Assembly: GCA_949752795.1 (NCBI GenBank)
Contig: OX457070.1
Coordinates: 41,004,185 to 41,068,184, forward strand
From: Hyperoodon ampullatus
Taxonomy: Eukaryota; Chordata; Mammalia; Artiodactyla; Ziphiidae
Direction of reading: 5' to 3'
Length of the DNA: 64,000 bases
The notes under the pieces: model-generated
What the model saw: only the letters and a program-made list of their open reading frames with translations
What the model was told of the DNA's origin: nothing
Database searches by the model: none
Translations under genes and position numbers: made by a program
In this document: in pieces, positions 11,318 to 23,082 of the stretch
How the letters are laid out: the number at the start of each line of letters is the position of its first letter
How positions within the stretch are numbered: position 1 is the stretch's first letter

Positions 11318-12539
11318 AACTAATGACCTTGTCTTTACAACACACCTTATACAATACCTCTGCCTAGTATTTATAAATTCATTCCCTTACTTTCTATGAC
11401 TATATCTCCTAATTTGAGTGAAAGTTGCAGAAAATTTTCATTTTATTATAATTATCCTACAGAACTATGTATATAGTGGTTACTAAGCACATTCTAACTA
11501 CATGAATGGAGTAAGTCTGATTTATTCTAAGATGATGTTTCAATGGGAGCTTTAATCAACCTGACAAGAGTCAATTTGGAGAACGCTAGGTCTCTCTGAA
11601 ACTGCTATGTACAGAATTACGATATGTGCCCTCCCTTCTGTATTCCTACACATCTATCAGATTGGATCTCAAGTTCTTCATTCCTACTAGTGAACAGATT
11701 ACTAATAATACATTTTTGAAATGTTTCCCCTTCCTTTTTATCTACATTTTAATAAGGCTGTGGTGTAAAAGTGAAAGGCATGAAGCTCAGAAAAGAGAAC
11801 TTGATGTCTCAGTTAATGGATGGAAGAGGACTTCAGGGTCCACAAAGACTTTTCTGATGCCTCTTTTTCAAGCATGATGCTGGTTCAGGTTGTGTATTGT
11901 ATAGGTATTAGGTGTTCAAGAGATGCTGAAGAAAAATTCAGCAGGCAGCTGCTACCATGTGTTCCTATTTTTAAAGAAGTATAGCAAAGTATTTCAATCA
12001 CATACACATTGTATAAGTTAAACAGCAGCATATGTAAACCATTGATTCTTTTTTTACATCCTAACTTCTTAGGCCAAGTGTTTCCCAGCATCTATATAAC
12101 ACCTGAGGTCTAGCTGAACACTTTTTAATGAGCACATATTTATTGAGTCTTGTTGTCCTTAACTTTTGCTAAAAGAAATAGGAGACATAGCCCTTATCCT
12201 TATAACATTTATAATGGCAAAAATTAAAGAAAATTCAGTACTGAACTGAGTGGAATTTAAGAGGAGTTCTGAGAAAAGGCGGAGAAGTCAAACTCATTTT
12301 GGAGGGTAGGGTCTCTGGAACTGGGTTTGAGGAATAGGCATGTTTTCCAGTGGCCTAAGATTTAACAGAAGGTCAGTGGAAGTTGGGGAAAAGTCTTCTG
12401 ACAAGGGAGGAGAAAGTACTCCAGTGGAAATTGCTGTTCTCTCTTTTATTTCTGAGATAAGTGTCAAATGTACTTTGAGGTATTATCCTGCAGGAGTGAG
12501 TGGCCTGTATTTAGGGACTTTATTTTTGGTGTTCCTTTT
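11318..12539. other. Single-copy DNA
   Basis: No family is recognised with confidence. Around 12120-12200 an 'atatttattgagtcttgttg' block could be a worn L2 or MIR tail in minus orientation. The frames here have no domain. Confidence 0.4.
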
Positions 12540-12799
12540 AATTTCCATTAGTCTCATGCTATGCAAAGTGTTCCAAGCACCAGCAGCTTGGGTGTCACCT
12601 AGGACCTGGTTAGAAATGTGGATTATCAGGACCCAGTTCAGCCCTGCTAGATCAGAATCTGCATTTCAAAAAGATCCCAGGGGTTTTCTCCCATTGACAA
12701 GTACATAATATATTCTTATAGCTAAAAAACAAACAAACAAACAAACAAAACCCAGGTGATTCATATGCATAGTAAAGTTTAAGAACTACTGCTCTAGAC
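12540..12799. mobile_element. MER5A-like hAT MITE with internal simple repeat
   Basis: One arm reads 'cagcagcttgggtgtcacct', followed by 'atcagaatctgcatttc'. The other arm reads 'cccaggtgattcatatgcat' and 'agtttaagaactactg'. This is the layout of short MER5A-type non-autonomous Charlie elements. A (aaac)n tract at about 12725-12750 and some flanking sequence sit between the arms. Confidence 0.6.
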
Positions 12800-12985
12800 A
12801 AATATTGCTGTGTCCTAGAATTACTTGGGGAGCTGTAAAATCCCTGATGCCTCAGCCACACTTCATTTCCATTGAGGCAAAGTCTGATGAATGGGTAGAA
12901 CCTGGGCATCAGAATTGTTTTTTAATGATGCCCAGGTGGTTCCAGTGTGCACCCAGGGTGAGCATCAGTGTGTCACGTACTGCCA
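12800..12985. mobile_element. Second MER5A-like hAT MITE, adjacent
   Basis: Directly next to the previous element, the blocks 'tagaattacttggggagctg' and 'tgcccaggtggttccagtgt' form another pair of opposed arms of the same broad hAT-Charlie MITE type. Confidence 0.55.
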
Positions 12986-13925
12986 GCACAGCACTTGGAA
13001 CAGCAGTAGGCAGAATTTAAGAGTATCTCTCAATACTTTATAAATTCTGATTGCCTAGGTTGCTTTACAAATTTTCATTGAGTGCACACAAAATATGAGC
13101 ATATCCTTTTAATATGTGTGTGAAAATTTAATTAGGCATCATTTCAGCAGCTACTCTTGAGACTGGCTTTTCCTTTCTCAAGATTTCTCTTCAGACAGGT
13201 TTGGCTGTGTAAAATACAAAACGTTGAAGTTTTTTGGTTCCCTTAAGGAATATGCGGTAACAACATTCGATCAAAGATAAACAGGATGAAGTGAAATAGG
13301 ATGTACTGCAAAAGCTACATATTCTCCCTATTTGAGAGTTCATCTGAAATTCCCTTTTGTTTGGGCAACTTCCCTAATGAATAAGGATATTTTTAGCTTT
13401 TAAATAATTATTTTTTTTGGTAATCTTTGAACCATAAATAGGAAAGTATTATTTAATCATTCATAGTGGTAAAAATAACCATTTTTAAAAAAATGATAAG
13501 TATTCAGACAGTAACATGTTATATGTTAGAAAATTGAGGAACTCAAAGAGACTCATTCAGTATATTGGAGGATAAATTTAGTATACTTTTTGTCCTTTCC
13601 TATGAAACTTACAGAAACTTACAGAAGAGGTTTATGAATCTCATTCTTGAATGAGAACTAACAGGTCTCTGTTTTCTTACACACTGCTGATGCAAAATAA
13701 TTTTGTGGATAATTTTATCAATTTCACTTACATGCATGTTTACATTATACTTCAGTAACTTAAGTATTCTTACGTGTACTTAAGTATACTTATGGTCAAA
13801 ATGAAAAATAAGATGAAACTTCATTATAAAGCATTATAGTATCCTGAAGTTATATTTGGGGATAAGCCCAATGGATAGAAACATATTTTTCACAAATCAG
13901 ATTTTGTTATTTTCTTCACTAAATA
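12986..13925. other. Single-copy AT-rich DNA
   Basis: I recognise no repeat family or gene. Short direct repeats such as 'acttacagaa' (13609-13626) are present. Confidence 0.45.
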
Positions 13926-13959
13926 TCTTTATTTATATATGTGTGTGTGTATTTTAGCT

Positions 13960-15050
13960 TATTATTTGAAATAACTTATTATTCTGAAATAATTTGAGAC
14001 TTACAGAGTAATTGGAAAAATAGTACAGAACTATTAAAAGAGGCAGAACTTCCATAGTGGTGGAATAAGGACCTCCGAAAATCTGCTTCTCGCTTAAAGC
14101 AATAAAAACACTGGCAATCAGCCTTTTCAGAATTCTGGAAATAAACTAAAGGATTTCAAAAATCCAAAGAGAGTTTATTCAACAGAATGACTGCAACTCA
14201 GGAAAAACATTGGACTTTATGGCACTTTAACTTGCCCTGTTTCCATCTCCTCACTAATTCCAAGATCCTTGAAAACCAGCAGTGTAGAATCCACTGGAAG
14301 GGGAAGAATGGATTGTATCCCCAGGGCATTTGTCTGTCAATCAGCAGCAATTGCTTAATACTGCTGTTGCCCTAGGCAGTGTTACCAGTTGGGGGCAAAT
14401 CAGTGGTAAACCAAAAAATTTACAAAAATCTGTAGAATGAAAAGTCCATAGGGGGCTTTGGAAAGTTCCAGTGTGTTCCTGGGAATCTAGAACACCATGT
14501 GCATGCATAGGCTGTGCACTTGTGCAGGGCTGTGGGCATGCTAAGGGAAGACCTGAGATTAGGAAAGACTAGATCTCTCACCTCTGGTGAACCTTGGGGC
14601 CTTTCAAATGAAAGTTAAGTCAGAGTTCAGATTTGCTGGAACATTGAAGCTGTGCCCCAGGGCAGACAAAGGCCTTTTGACAAATAATAGAAGACTTATT
14701 GGTTCAAGACATTTAAAGAAATCTCTGTTTAAATTATTAACTGAATGCTAAGCTAATCAGTGGCCACATACAACAGGGAATACAGACTTTGCATAATTAG
14801 TCCAGGAATGTCACTAACTAAACAGATTACAACAACAAGAAAACAAAACCAGACAGAAACAACAACAGCAAGAACAAATCTTTGACAGGGGATCTGATTT
14901 CCAGACTTGTCATATTATATTATTTAAAATGTCCAATTTTCAAAAAAAAATTGTGAGACACACATAGACAGGAAAATATGGTTTATACACACACAAAAAA
15001 GCAATCAATAGAAACTGTCCTTGAGAAAGCTCAGATGTTAGATTTACTAG
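13960..15050 (+). mobile_element. Old L1 (L1M-type) 5' region, left part
   Basis: After an L1-like 'aatttgagacttacagag' block, the segment from about 14040 follows the 5'UTR of old L1M elements. Examples are 'gtggccacatacaacaggga', 'ggggatctgatttccagact', 'aatgtccaattttcaaaaaa' and 'agaaactgtccttgagaaag'. It breaks at about 15050, where an MLT1 LTR is inserted, and resumes at 15570. Confidence 0.65.
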
Positions 15051-15569
15051 AGGCATTATTTTTCTCTTGCTGACATAACAAATTACTAAAAACATAGTGA
15101 CTTAAAACAATATGAATGTATTATCTTGCAGTTTTGTAGGTCAGAAATCTGACCTGGATCACTGGGCTAAAATCAAGGAGTTGGCAGGACCAAAATTTTT
15201 TCTGGAGCCTCTATGGGATATTCCATTTCCTTACCTTTCCCTGCTTCCATTGGGCACGCACGTTACCCTGTCTTCAAAACTAGCAATGGAGGACGGAGTT
15301 CTTAACACTTTGTACCTCTCTGACCCTTCTTTCATACTTGCACCTCTTCCTGACTATAGCCAGGAAAGGCTGTCTGCTTTCACGGACTCATGTGAATAGA
15401 TCTGGCCTACCCAGATAATCCAGGATAGTTCTCCAGTCTTAAAGTCTATAAACTTAATCACATCTACAAAGTCCTTTTAACAGTGTAGAGTAGGTAACAT
15501 AGACACAGATTCCAGTGATTAAAGAGTGGACATCTTTAGGGAGGGGGCATTATCCTGCCTACCATATGG
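15051..15569 (-). mobile_element. MLT1 (MaLR) solo LTR inserted in an old L1
   Basis: In reverse orientation the ordered MLT1 landmarks are all present: 'gacttaaaacaatatgaatg', 'agttttgtaggtcagaaatc', 'gggctaaaatcaaggagttg', 'acccagataatccaggatag', 'gagtggacatctttaggg' and a terminal 'tcctgcctacca'. It is a near-complete solo LTR of the ERVL-MaLR group. The L1M text continues on the far side, so this insertion is the younger of the two. Confidence 0.78.
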
Positions 15570-15665
15570 GACAAAGACTTTAAATTAGTCATTATAAGTA
15601 TGTTCAATAACTAAGGGAAACCAGGTCTAAAGAATTAAAGTATACCATGCTGTACTTAGATATTC
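15570..15665 (+). mobile_element. Old L1 (L1M-type) continuation after the MLT1
   Basis: The text 'acaaagactttaaattagtc' and 'actaagggaaaccaggtcta' picks up the L1M 5' region where 13960-15050 stopped. Confidence 0.65.
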
Positions 15666-15689
15666 AGAACTTATGCATTTGATAACTGG

Positions 15690-16093
15690 AAGTTTGTCGC
15701 TTTGAACAACATCTCCCCATTTCTTCCATATCCCAGACCCTGGTAACCACCATTTTACTCTCTATGAGTTTCTTTAAGTTTGGCTTTTGTAGATTCCAAC
15801 ATAAGTGATATTATATGGTATTTGCCTTTCTCTGTCTGACTTATTTCACTTAGTATAATGTCCTCAAGTTCCATTCATGTTGTCAAAAATGACAGGGTGT
15901 CCTTCTTTCTTATGGCCAAATAATACTCCATTATATGTACTGCTGTCATCCCCCACCCACCTCTTCTTTATGTCTTGGCTGTTTTGTAATACTGCAGTGA
16001 ACATGGGAGAGCAGATTTCTCTTTGAGATCCAAATTTTCTTCCTTTGGCTGTATACCCAGAAGTGAGATTACTGGATCATATGGTTATTCTAG
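15690..16093 (-). mobile_element. Old L1 3'-end fragment
   Basis: Antisense L1 ORF2 3' end and UTR: 'accctggtaaccaccatttt', 'acttatttcacttagtataa', 'ggccaaataatactccatta' and 'gtgagattactggatcatat'. It abuts a second minus-strand L1 3' end at about 16094, so two L1 copies lie head to tail. Confidence 0.75.
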
Positions 16094-16903
16094 TTTTAAT
16101 AATTTCCCTAGTTTTATTGAGATATAATTGACATACAACATTTTATTAATTTAAGGTATATAGTATAATGGTTTGAGATATATATTTCAAAATGATTGCC
16201 ATAATAAGTTCAGTTAACATCCATCACCTCACATAGTTAGAAAAATTTTTTCTTGTGAGAACTCTCAAGATCTATTCTCTCATAAACTTTCAAATATACA
16301 GTACAGTTAACTATAGTAACCGTGCTGCACATTATATCCCCAGAACTTATTTATCTAACTGGAAGTGTTTACCTTTTGAGCACCTTCAGCTATTTTGCTA
16401 ACCTCTCCACCCGCTGCCTCTGTCAACCACGTCTGTTCTTTGTAACTATGAGTTTGATTTTTTTAGATTCTACATATAAGTGAGACCATACAGTATTTAC
16501 CTTTCTCTCTGACTTATTTCACTTAGCATAATGCCCTCAAGATCCATCCATATTGTCACAAATGGTAGAATTGATTTCTTTTTTATGGCCAAATAATATT
16601 CCATTGTATATATGCAGCACATCTTCTTTATCCATTCATTGGTCAGTGGACACATAAGTTGTTTCCATGTCTTGGCTGTTGTAGATAGTGCTACAATGAC
16701 TATGGGGGTGCAGATATTTTTTTGAAATAGTGATTTAGATATATATCTAAAAGTATAATCACTGGATCATATGGCAGTACTGTTTTTAATTTGTGAGGAA
16801 CTTCCATGTTGTTTTCTACAGCAGCTGCACTAATTTACATTCCCACCAACAGAGCACAAGGATTCCCTTTTCTCTATATCCTTGTCAACACTATCTCGTC
16901 TTT
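16094..16903 (-). mobile_element. Minus-strand L1, 3' part (host of the nested L1)
   Basis: This begins with the L1 3'UTR block 'ttattgagatataattgaca' and runs through the ORF2 3' end ('ggccaaataatattccattg'). It stops at 'tccttgtcaacactatctc', where a younger L1 is inserted. Its continuation is at 22149-23082. Confidence 0.82.
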
Positions 16904-17102
16904 TTTTTTTATATATACAGCAGGTTCTTATTAGTCATCAATTTTATACACATCAATGTATACATTTCAATCCCAATCGCCCAATTCATCACACCCCCAC
17001 CCCCACCCCACCGTCGCTTTCCCCCCTTGGTGTCCATACATTTGTTCTCTACCTCTCTGTCTCAATTTCTGCCCTGCAAACCAGTTCATCTGTACCATTT
17101 TT

Positions 17103-20100
17103 CTAAGTTCCACATATATGTGTTAATATACGATATTTGTTTTTCTCTTTCTGACTTACTTCACTCTGTATGACAGTTTCTAGATCCATCCATGTCTCTA
17201 CAAATGACTCAATTTCGTTCCTTTTTATGGCTGAGTAATATTCCATTGTATATATGTACCACATCTTCTTTATCCATTCATCTGTCGATGGGTATTTAGG
17301 TTGCTTCCATTACCTGGCTATTGTAAATAGTGCTACTATGAACATTGGGGTGCATGTGTCTTTTTGAATTATGATTTTCTCTGGGTATATGCCCAGTAGT
17401 GGGATTGCTAGATCATATGGTAATTCTATTTTTAGTTTTTTAAGGAACCTCCATACTGTTCTCCATAGTGGCTGTATCAATTTACATTCCCACCAACAGT
17501 GCAAGAGGGTTCCCTTTTCTCCACACCCTCTCCAGCATTTGTTGTTTGTAGATTTTCTGATGATGCCCATTCTAACTGGTGTGAGGTGATACCTCATTGT
17601 ACTTTTGATTTGCATTTATCTAGTAATTAGTGATGTTGAGCAGCTTTTCATGTGCTTCTTGGCCATCTGTATATCTTCTTTGGAGAAATGTCTATTTAGG
17701 TCTTCTGCCCATTTTTGGATTGGGTTGTTTGTTTTTTTAATATTGAGCTGAATGAGCTGTTTATATATTTTGGAGATTAATCCTTTGTCCATTGATTCGT
17801 TTGCAAATATCTTCTCCCATTCTGAGGGTTGTCTTTTCATCTTGTTTATGGTTTCCTTTGCTGTGCAAAACCTTTGAACTTTCATTAGGTCCCATTTGTT
17901 TATTTTTATTTCCATTTTGTAGGAGGTGGATCAAAAAAGATGTTGTTGTGATTTATGTCAAAGAGTGTTCTTCCTATGTTTTCCTGTAAGAGTTTTATAG
18001 TGTCCGGTCTTATATTTAGGTCTCTAATCCATTTTGAGTTTATTTTTGTGTATGGTGTTAGAGAGTGTTCTAATTTCATTCTTTTACATGTAGCTGTCCT
18101 GTTTTCCCAGCACCACTTATTGAAGAGGCTGTCTTTTCTCCACTGTATATTCTTGCCTCCTTTATCAAAGACAAGGTGACCATATGTGTGTGGGTTTATC
18201 TCTGGGCTTTCTATCCTGTTCCATTGATCTATATTTCTCTTTTTGTGCCAGTACCATACTGTCTGGATTACTGTAGCTTTGTACTATAGTCTGAAGTCAT
18301 GGAGCCTGATTCCTCCAGCTTCGTTTTTCTTTCTTTAGATTGCTTTGGCTATTAGGGGTCTTTTGTGTTACCATACAAATTGTGAAATATTTGCTCTAGT
18401 TCTGTGAAAAATGCCAGTGGTAGTTTGATAGAGATTGTACTGAATCTGTAGACTGCTTTGGGTAGTATAGTCATTTTCACAGTGTTGATTCCTCCATTCC
18501 AAGAACATCTCTCCATCTGTTGGTATCATCTTTAATTTTTTCATCAGTGTCTTATAGTTTTCTGCATACAGGTCTTTTGTCTCCCTAGGTAGGTTTATTC
18601 CTAGGTATTTTATTCTTCTTGTTGCAGTGGTAAATGGGAGTGTTTCCTTAATTTCTCTTTCAGATTTTTCATCATTAGCGTATAGGAATGCAAGACATTT
18701 CTGTGCAGTAATTTTGTGTCTTGCAACTTTACCAAATTCATTGATTAGCTCTAGTAGCTTTCTGGTGGCATCTTTAGGATTGTCTATGTATAGTATCATG
18801 TCATCTGCAAACAGTGACAGTTTTACTTCTTCTTTTCCAATTTGTATTCCTTTTATTTCTTTTTCTTCTCTGATTGCCGTGGCTAGGTCTTCCGAAACTA
18901 TGTTGAATACTAGTGGTGAGAGTGGACATCCTTGTCTTTTTCCTGATCTTAGAGGAAATGCTTTCAGTTTTTCTCTATTAAGAATGATGTTTGCTGTGGG
19001 TTTGTCATATATGGCCTTTATTATGTTGAGGTAGGTTCCCTCTATGCCCACTTTCTGGAGAGTTTTAATCATAAACAGGTGTTGAATTTTGTCGAAAGCT
19101 TTCTCTGCATCTATTGAGATGATCATATGGTTTTTCTCCTTCAACTTGTTAATATGGTGTATCACATTGATTGATTTGTGTATGTTGAAGAATCCTTGCA
19201 TCCCTGGGATAAATCCCACTTAATCATGGTGTATGATCCTTTTAATGTGTTGTTGGATTCTGTTTGCTAGTATTTTGTTGAGCATTTCTGCATCTATATT
19301 CATCAGTGATATTGGTCTGTAATTTTCTTTTTTTGTAGTATCTTTGTCTGGTTTTGGTATCAGGGTGATGGTGGCCTCATAGAATGAGTTTGGGAGTTTT
19401 CCTTCCTCTGCAATTTTTTGGAAGAGTTTGAGAAGGATCAGTGTTAGCTCTTTTCTAAATGTTTGATAGAATTGACCTGTGAAGCCATCTGGTCCTGGAC
19501 TTCTGTTTGTTAGAAGATTTTTAATCACAGTTTCAATTTCATTACTTGTGATTGGTCTGTTCATATTTTCTATTTCTTCCTGGTTCAGTTTGGAAGGTTA
19601 TACCTTTCTAAGAATTTGTCCATTTCTTCCAGTTTGTCCATTTTATTGGCATAGAGTTGCTTGTAGTAGTCTCTTAGGATGCTGTGTATTTCTGTGGTGT
19701 CTGTTGTAACTTCTCCTTTTTCATTTCTAATTTTATTGATTTGAGTCCTCACCCTCTCTTTCTTGATGAGTCTGGCTAATGGTTTATGAATTTTCTTTAT
19801 CTTCTCAAAGAACCAGATTTTAGTTTTATTGTTCTTTGCTATTGTTTTCTTTGTTTCTATTTCATTTATTTTTGCTCTGATCTTTATGAGTTCTTTCCTT
19901 CTGCTAACTTTCGGTTTTGTTTGTTCTTCTTTCTCTAGTTCCTTTTGGTGTAAGGTTGGATTGTTTATTTGAGACTTTTCTTGTTTCTTGAGGTAGGCTT
20001 GTATAGCTATAAACTTCCCTCTTAGAACTGCTTTTGCTGCATCCCATAGGTTTTGGATCATCGTGTTTTCATTGTCATTTGTCTCTAGGTATTTTTTGAT

Positions 20101-20905
20101 TTCCTCTTTGATTTCTTCAGTGATCTCTTGGTTATTTAGTAACATATTGTTTAGCCTCCATGTATTTGCATTTTTTTACGTTGTTTTCCCTGTAATTCAT
20201 TTGTAATCTCATAGTGTTGTGGTTCAGAAAAGATGCTTGATATGATTTCAGTTTTCTTAAATTTACTGTGGCTTGATTTGTGACCCAAGATGTGATCTGT
20301 CCTGGAGAATGTTCCGTGCGCACTTGAGAAGAAAGTGTAATCTGAGGCTTTTCGATGTAATGCCCTATAAATATCAGTTAAATCTATGTGGTCTATTGTG
20401 TCATTTAAAGCTTGTGTTTACTTGTTTATTTTCATTTTGGATGATCTGTCCACTGGTGTAAGTGAGGTGTTAAAGTCTCCCACTATTATTGTGTTACTGT
20501 CAATTTCCTCTTTTAGAGCTGTTAGCAGTTGCTTTATGTATTGAGGTGCTTCTTTGTTGGGTGCATATATATTTATAATTGTTATATCTTCTCTTGGATT
20601 GATCCCTTGATCGTTATATAGTGTCCTTCCTTGTCTCTTGTAACGTTCCTTTTTTTAAAGTCGATTTTATCTGATATGAGTATTGCTACTCCAGCTTTCT
20701 TTTGATTTCCATTTGCATGGAATATCTTTTTCCATCCCCTAACTTTCAGTCTGTGTGTGTCCCTAGGTTTGATGTGGGTGTCTTGTAGACAGCATATATA
20801 TAGGCCTTGTTTTTGGATCCATTCAGCAAGCCTGTGTCTTTTGGTTGGAGCATTTAATCCATTTATGTTTAAGGTGATTATTGATATGTATGTTCCTATT
20901 ACCAT
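17103..20905 (-). pseudogene. L1 ORF2 remnant (endonuclease/reverse transcriptase)
   Basis: ORF2 encodes the endonuclease and reverse transcriptase that copy L1 and SINE RNA into the genome. From the ATG at 20905 the N-terminal endonuclease begins with a typical 'SIITLNINGLNAP'-type start, then the frame breaks near 20582. RT segments survive at 20145-19585, 19564-19220 and 19219-18368. The last holds '[12 protein letters not shown]' and the catalytic 'FADDMILY' (about 18811-18788). The C-terminal cysteine motif CxxxC-(8)-C-(3)-C sits at about 17537-17480, and the stop is near 17103. The span of about 3.8 kb is normal for ORF2. In-frame stops (for example just before 19219) and several frameshifts make it inactive. 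Confidence 0.9.
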
Positions 20906-20954
20906 TTTCTTAATTGTTTTGGGTTTGTTTTTGTAGGTCCTTTTCTTACTTGTG

Positions 20955-22059
20955 TTTCCCCCCCAGAGAAGTTCCTTTAGCATTTGTGGTAGAGCTCGTT
21001 TGGTGGTTCTGAATTCTCTTAGCTTTTGCTTGTCTGAAAAGCTGTTGATTTCTCTATGGAATCTGAATGAGATCCTTGCTGGGCAGAGTAATCTTGTTTG
21101 TAGGTTCTTCCCTTTCATCACTTTAAGTATATCATGCCACTCCCTTCTGGCTTATAGAGTTTCTGCTGAGAAATCAGCTGTTAGTCTTATGGGAGTTCCC
21201 TTGTATGTTATTTGTCGTTTTTTCCCTTGCTGCTTTCAATAATTTTTCTTTGTCTTTAATTTTTGCCAGTTTGATTACTGTGTGTCTCAGCGTGTTTCTC
21301 CTTGGGTTTATCCGGCCTCAGACTCTCTGTGCTTCCTGGATTTGGGTGGCTATTTCCTTTCCCTTGTTAGGGAAGGTTGCGACTATTATCTCTTCAAATA
21401 TTTTCTCGGGTCCTTTCTCTCTCTCTTCTCCTTCTGGGACCCCTATAATGCGAATGTTGTTGCGTTTAATGTTGTCCCAGAGGTGTCTTAGGCTGTCTTC
21501 ATTTCTTTTCATTCTTTTTTCTTTATTCTGTTCTGCAGCAGAGAATTCCACCATTCTGTCTTCCAGGTCACTTATCCATTCTTCTGCCTCAGTTATTCTG
21601 CTATTGATTTCTTCTAGTGTAGTGTTAATTTCAGTTATTGGGTTGTTCATCTCTGGGTTTTTTTTTTTTTTGCGGTACGCGGGCCTCTCACTTTTGTGGT
21701 CTCTCCCGTTGCGGAGCACAGATTTCGGACGCGCGGGCTCAGCGGCCATGGCTCATGGGCCCAGCCACTCCGCGGTATGTGGGATCTTCCCGGACCAGGG
21801 CACGAACCTGTGTTCCCTGAATCGGCAGGTGGACTCTCAACCACTGTGCCACCAGGGAAGCCCCTGTTTGTTTGTTTTTTAATTCTTCTAGATCTTTGTT
21901 AAACATTTCTTGTATCTTCTCGATCTTTGCCTCCATTCTTTTTTGAGGTGCTGGATCATCTTCACTATCATTATTCAGAATTCTTTTTCTGGAAGGTCCT
22001 ATGTCCACTTCATTTAGTTGTTTTTCTGGGGTTTTATCTTCTTCCTTCGTCTTGTACAT
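20955..22059 (-). pseudogene. L1 ORF1 remnant, interrupted by a CHR SINE
   Basis: ORF1 encodes the RNA-binding chaperone of the L1 particle. The N-terminal part (22059 down to about 21864) is charged. After the SINE the coiled coil continues with heptad-like 'ITEINTTLEEINSRITEAEE', and the RRM-like part holds 'IRIIGVPEGEEREKG' before the frame breaks near 21318. The C-terminal end ('DKQKLREFRTTKRALPQML') lies at about 21035-20975. The SINE at 21659-21863 and frame breaks destroy it. Confidence 0.85.
21659..21863 (-). mobile_element. CHR SINE inside L1 ORF1
   Basis: A complete CHR SINE in the same orientation as its L1 host. The poly-T at 21659-21672 is its A-tail, followed by 'gcggtacgcgggcctctcac' and ending at 'ccaccagggaagcccc'. 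Because it cuts ORF1, it is younger than the L1 insertion. Confidence 0.95.
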
Positions 22060-22148
22060 AGCCGTCTGCCTTTCATCTTGTCTATCTTTCTGTGAATGTG
22101 TTTTTTGTTACACAAGCTTCAGGATTGTAGTTCTTCTTGCTTCTGCTC

Positions 22149-23082
22149 TTATCTCTTGTGTTTCTGATGATAGCCATCCTAAGGGGTGTGAGGTGATCTC
22201 TCATGATTTGACTTGCATTTCCTTGATAATTAGTGATGTTGAACGGCTTTTTATATAATTTTTCCCTTTCGTATGTCTTCTTTGGGAAAAAAAAGTCTAT
22301 TCAATTTCTTTTGCCCATTTTTAATCAGATTGAGTTGTTGAGTTGAGTTGTTTGCTGTTGAGTTATTTGAGTTCCTTTTATATTTTGAATATTAACCCCT
22401 TGTCAGATACATGATTTTCAAATATTTTCCCTCATTCCATAGATTGCCATCTTATTTTGTTGGTTGTTTCTTTTGCTGTGCAGAAGTTTTTTAGTTTCAT
22501 GTAGTCCCACTTACTGATTTTTGCTTTTGTTGTTTGTGCTTTTGGTGTTATATCCAAAGAATCATTGCCAAGACTAATGTCTAGGAGCTTTTTTATCTGT
22601 TTTCTTCTAGGAATTTTATGTTTTCGGGGCCTATGTTTAAATATTTAATCAATTTTAAGTTAGTTTTTGTGAGTGGTATAAGTTAGGAATCCAGTTGCAT
22701 TCTTCTACATATGATTATCCAATTTTCCCAGCACCGTTTATTGAAGAGACTCTCCTTTCCTCAGTGAGTGTTCTTTGGTCCCTTGTCAAATATTAGTTGA
22801 GTATATATGAAAGGTTTGTTTGGGGGCTCTTGATTCTGTTCTGTTGGTCTATGTGTCTGTTTTTATGCTAGTACCATACTGTTTTGATTGTTGTAGCTTT
22901 GTAGTGTAGTTTGAAATCAGTGTGATACCTCCAGCTTTGTTCGTCTTTCTCAGGATCGCTTTGGCTATTCAGGATCTTTCGTGATTCCATATGAATTTTG
23001 GGATTCTGTTTCTTTATTTCAATAAAGAAATTAAAGCATTTTCATGAAAAATGCTATTGGAAGTTTGGTAGGGATTTCATTT
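22149..23082 (-). mobile_element. Minus-strand L1, 5' part (continuation after the nested L1)
   Basis: The text 'tttctgatgatagccatcct' and 'aaggggtgtgaggtgatctc' resumes exactly where 16094-16903 stopped. It runs through antisense ORF2 ('ttttcccagcaccgtttatt', 'tgttgtagctttgtagtgta') to an abrupt 5' end near 23082, where a plus-strand L1 begins. Confidence 0.82.

Larger units (their letters stand above)
16904..22148 (-). mobile_element. Nearly full-length cetartiodactyl L1, nested in an older L1
   Basis: The element reads on the minus strand. Its poly-A end (T-run at about 16904-16912) is followed by the 3'UTR typical of whale and ruminant L1s (for example 'ttattagtcatcaattttat' and a C-rich tract at 16990-17030), then ORF2 and ORF1. 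Only about 90 bp lie beyond the apparent ORF1 start, so the 5'UTR is nearly all missing. It interrupts an older L1: the flanks 'actatctcgtc' (left) and 'cttatctcttgtg' (right) are related and may be a worn target duplication. A CHR SINE has since inserted into its ORF1 (21659-21863). Both reading frames are disabled. Confidence 0.88.

Noticed and set aside
16793..17173. 126-codon plus-strand frame
   Set aside because: It crosses the join between the old L1 and the nested L1 and is antisense to both.
18627..19034. 135-codon plus-strand frame
   Set aside because: It lies antisense to L1 ORF2; a shadow of the RT-coding strand.
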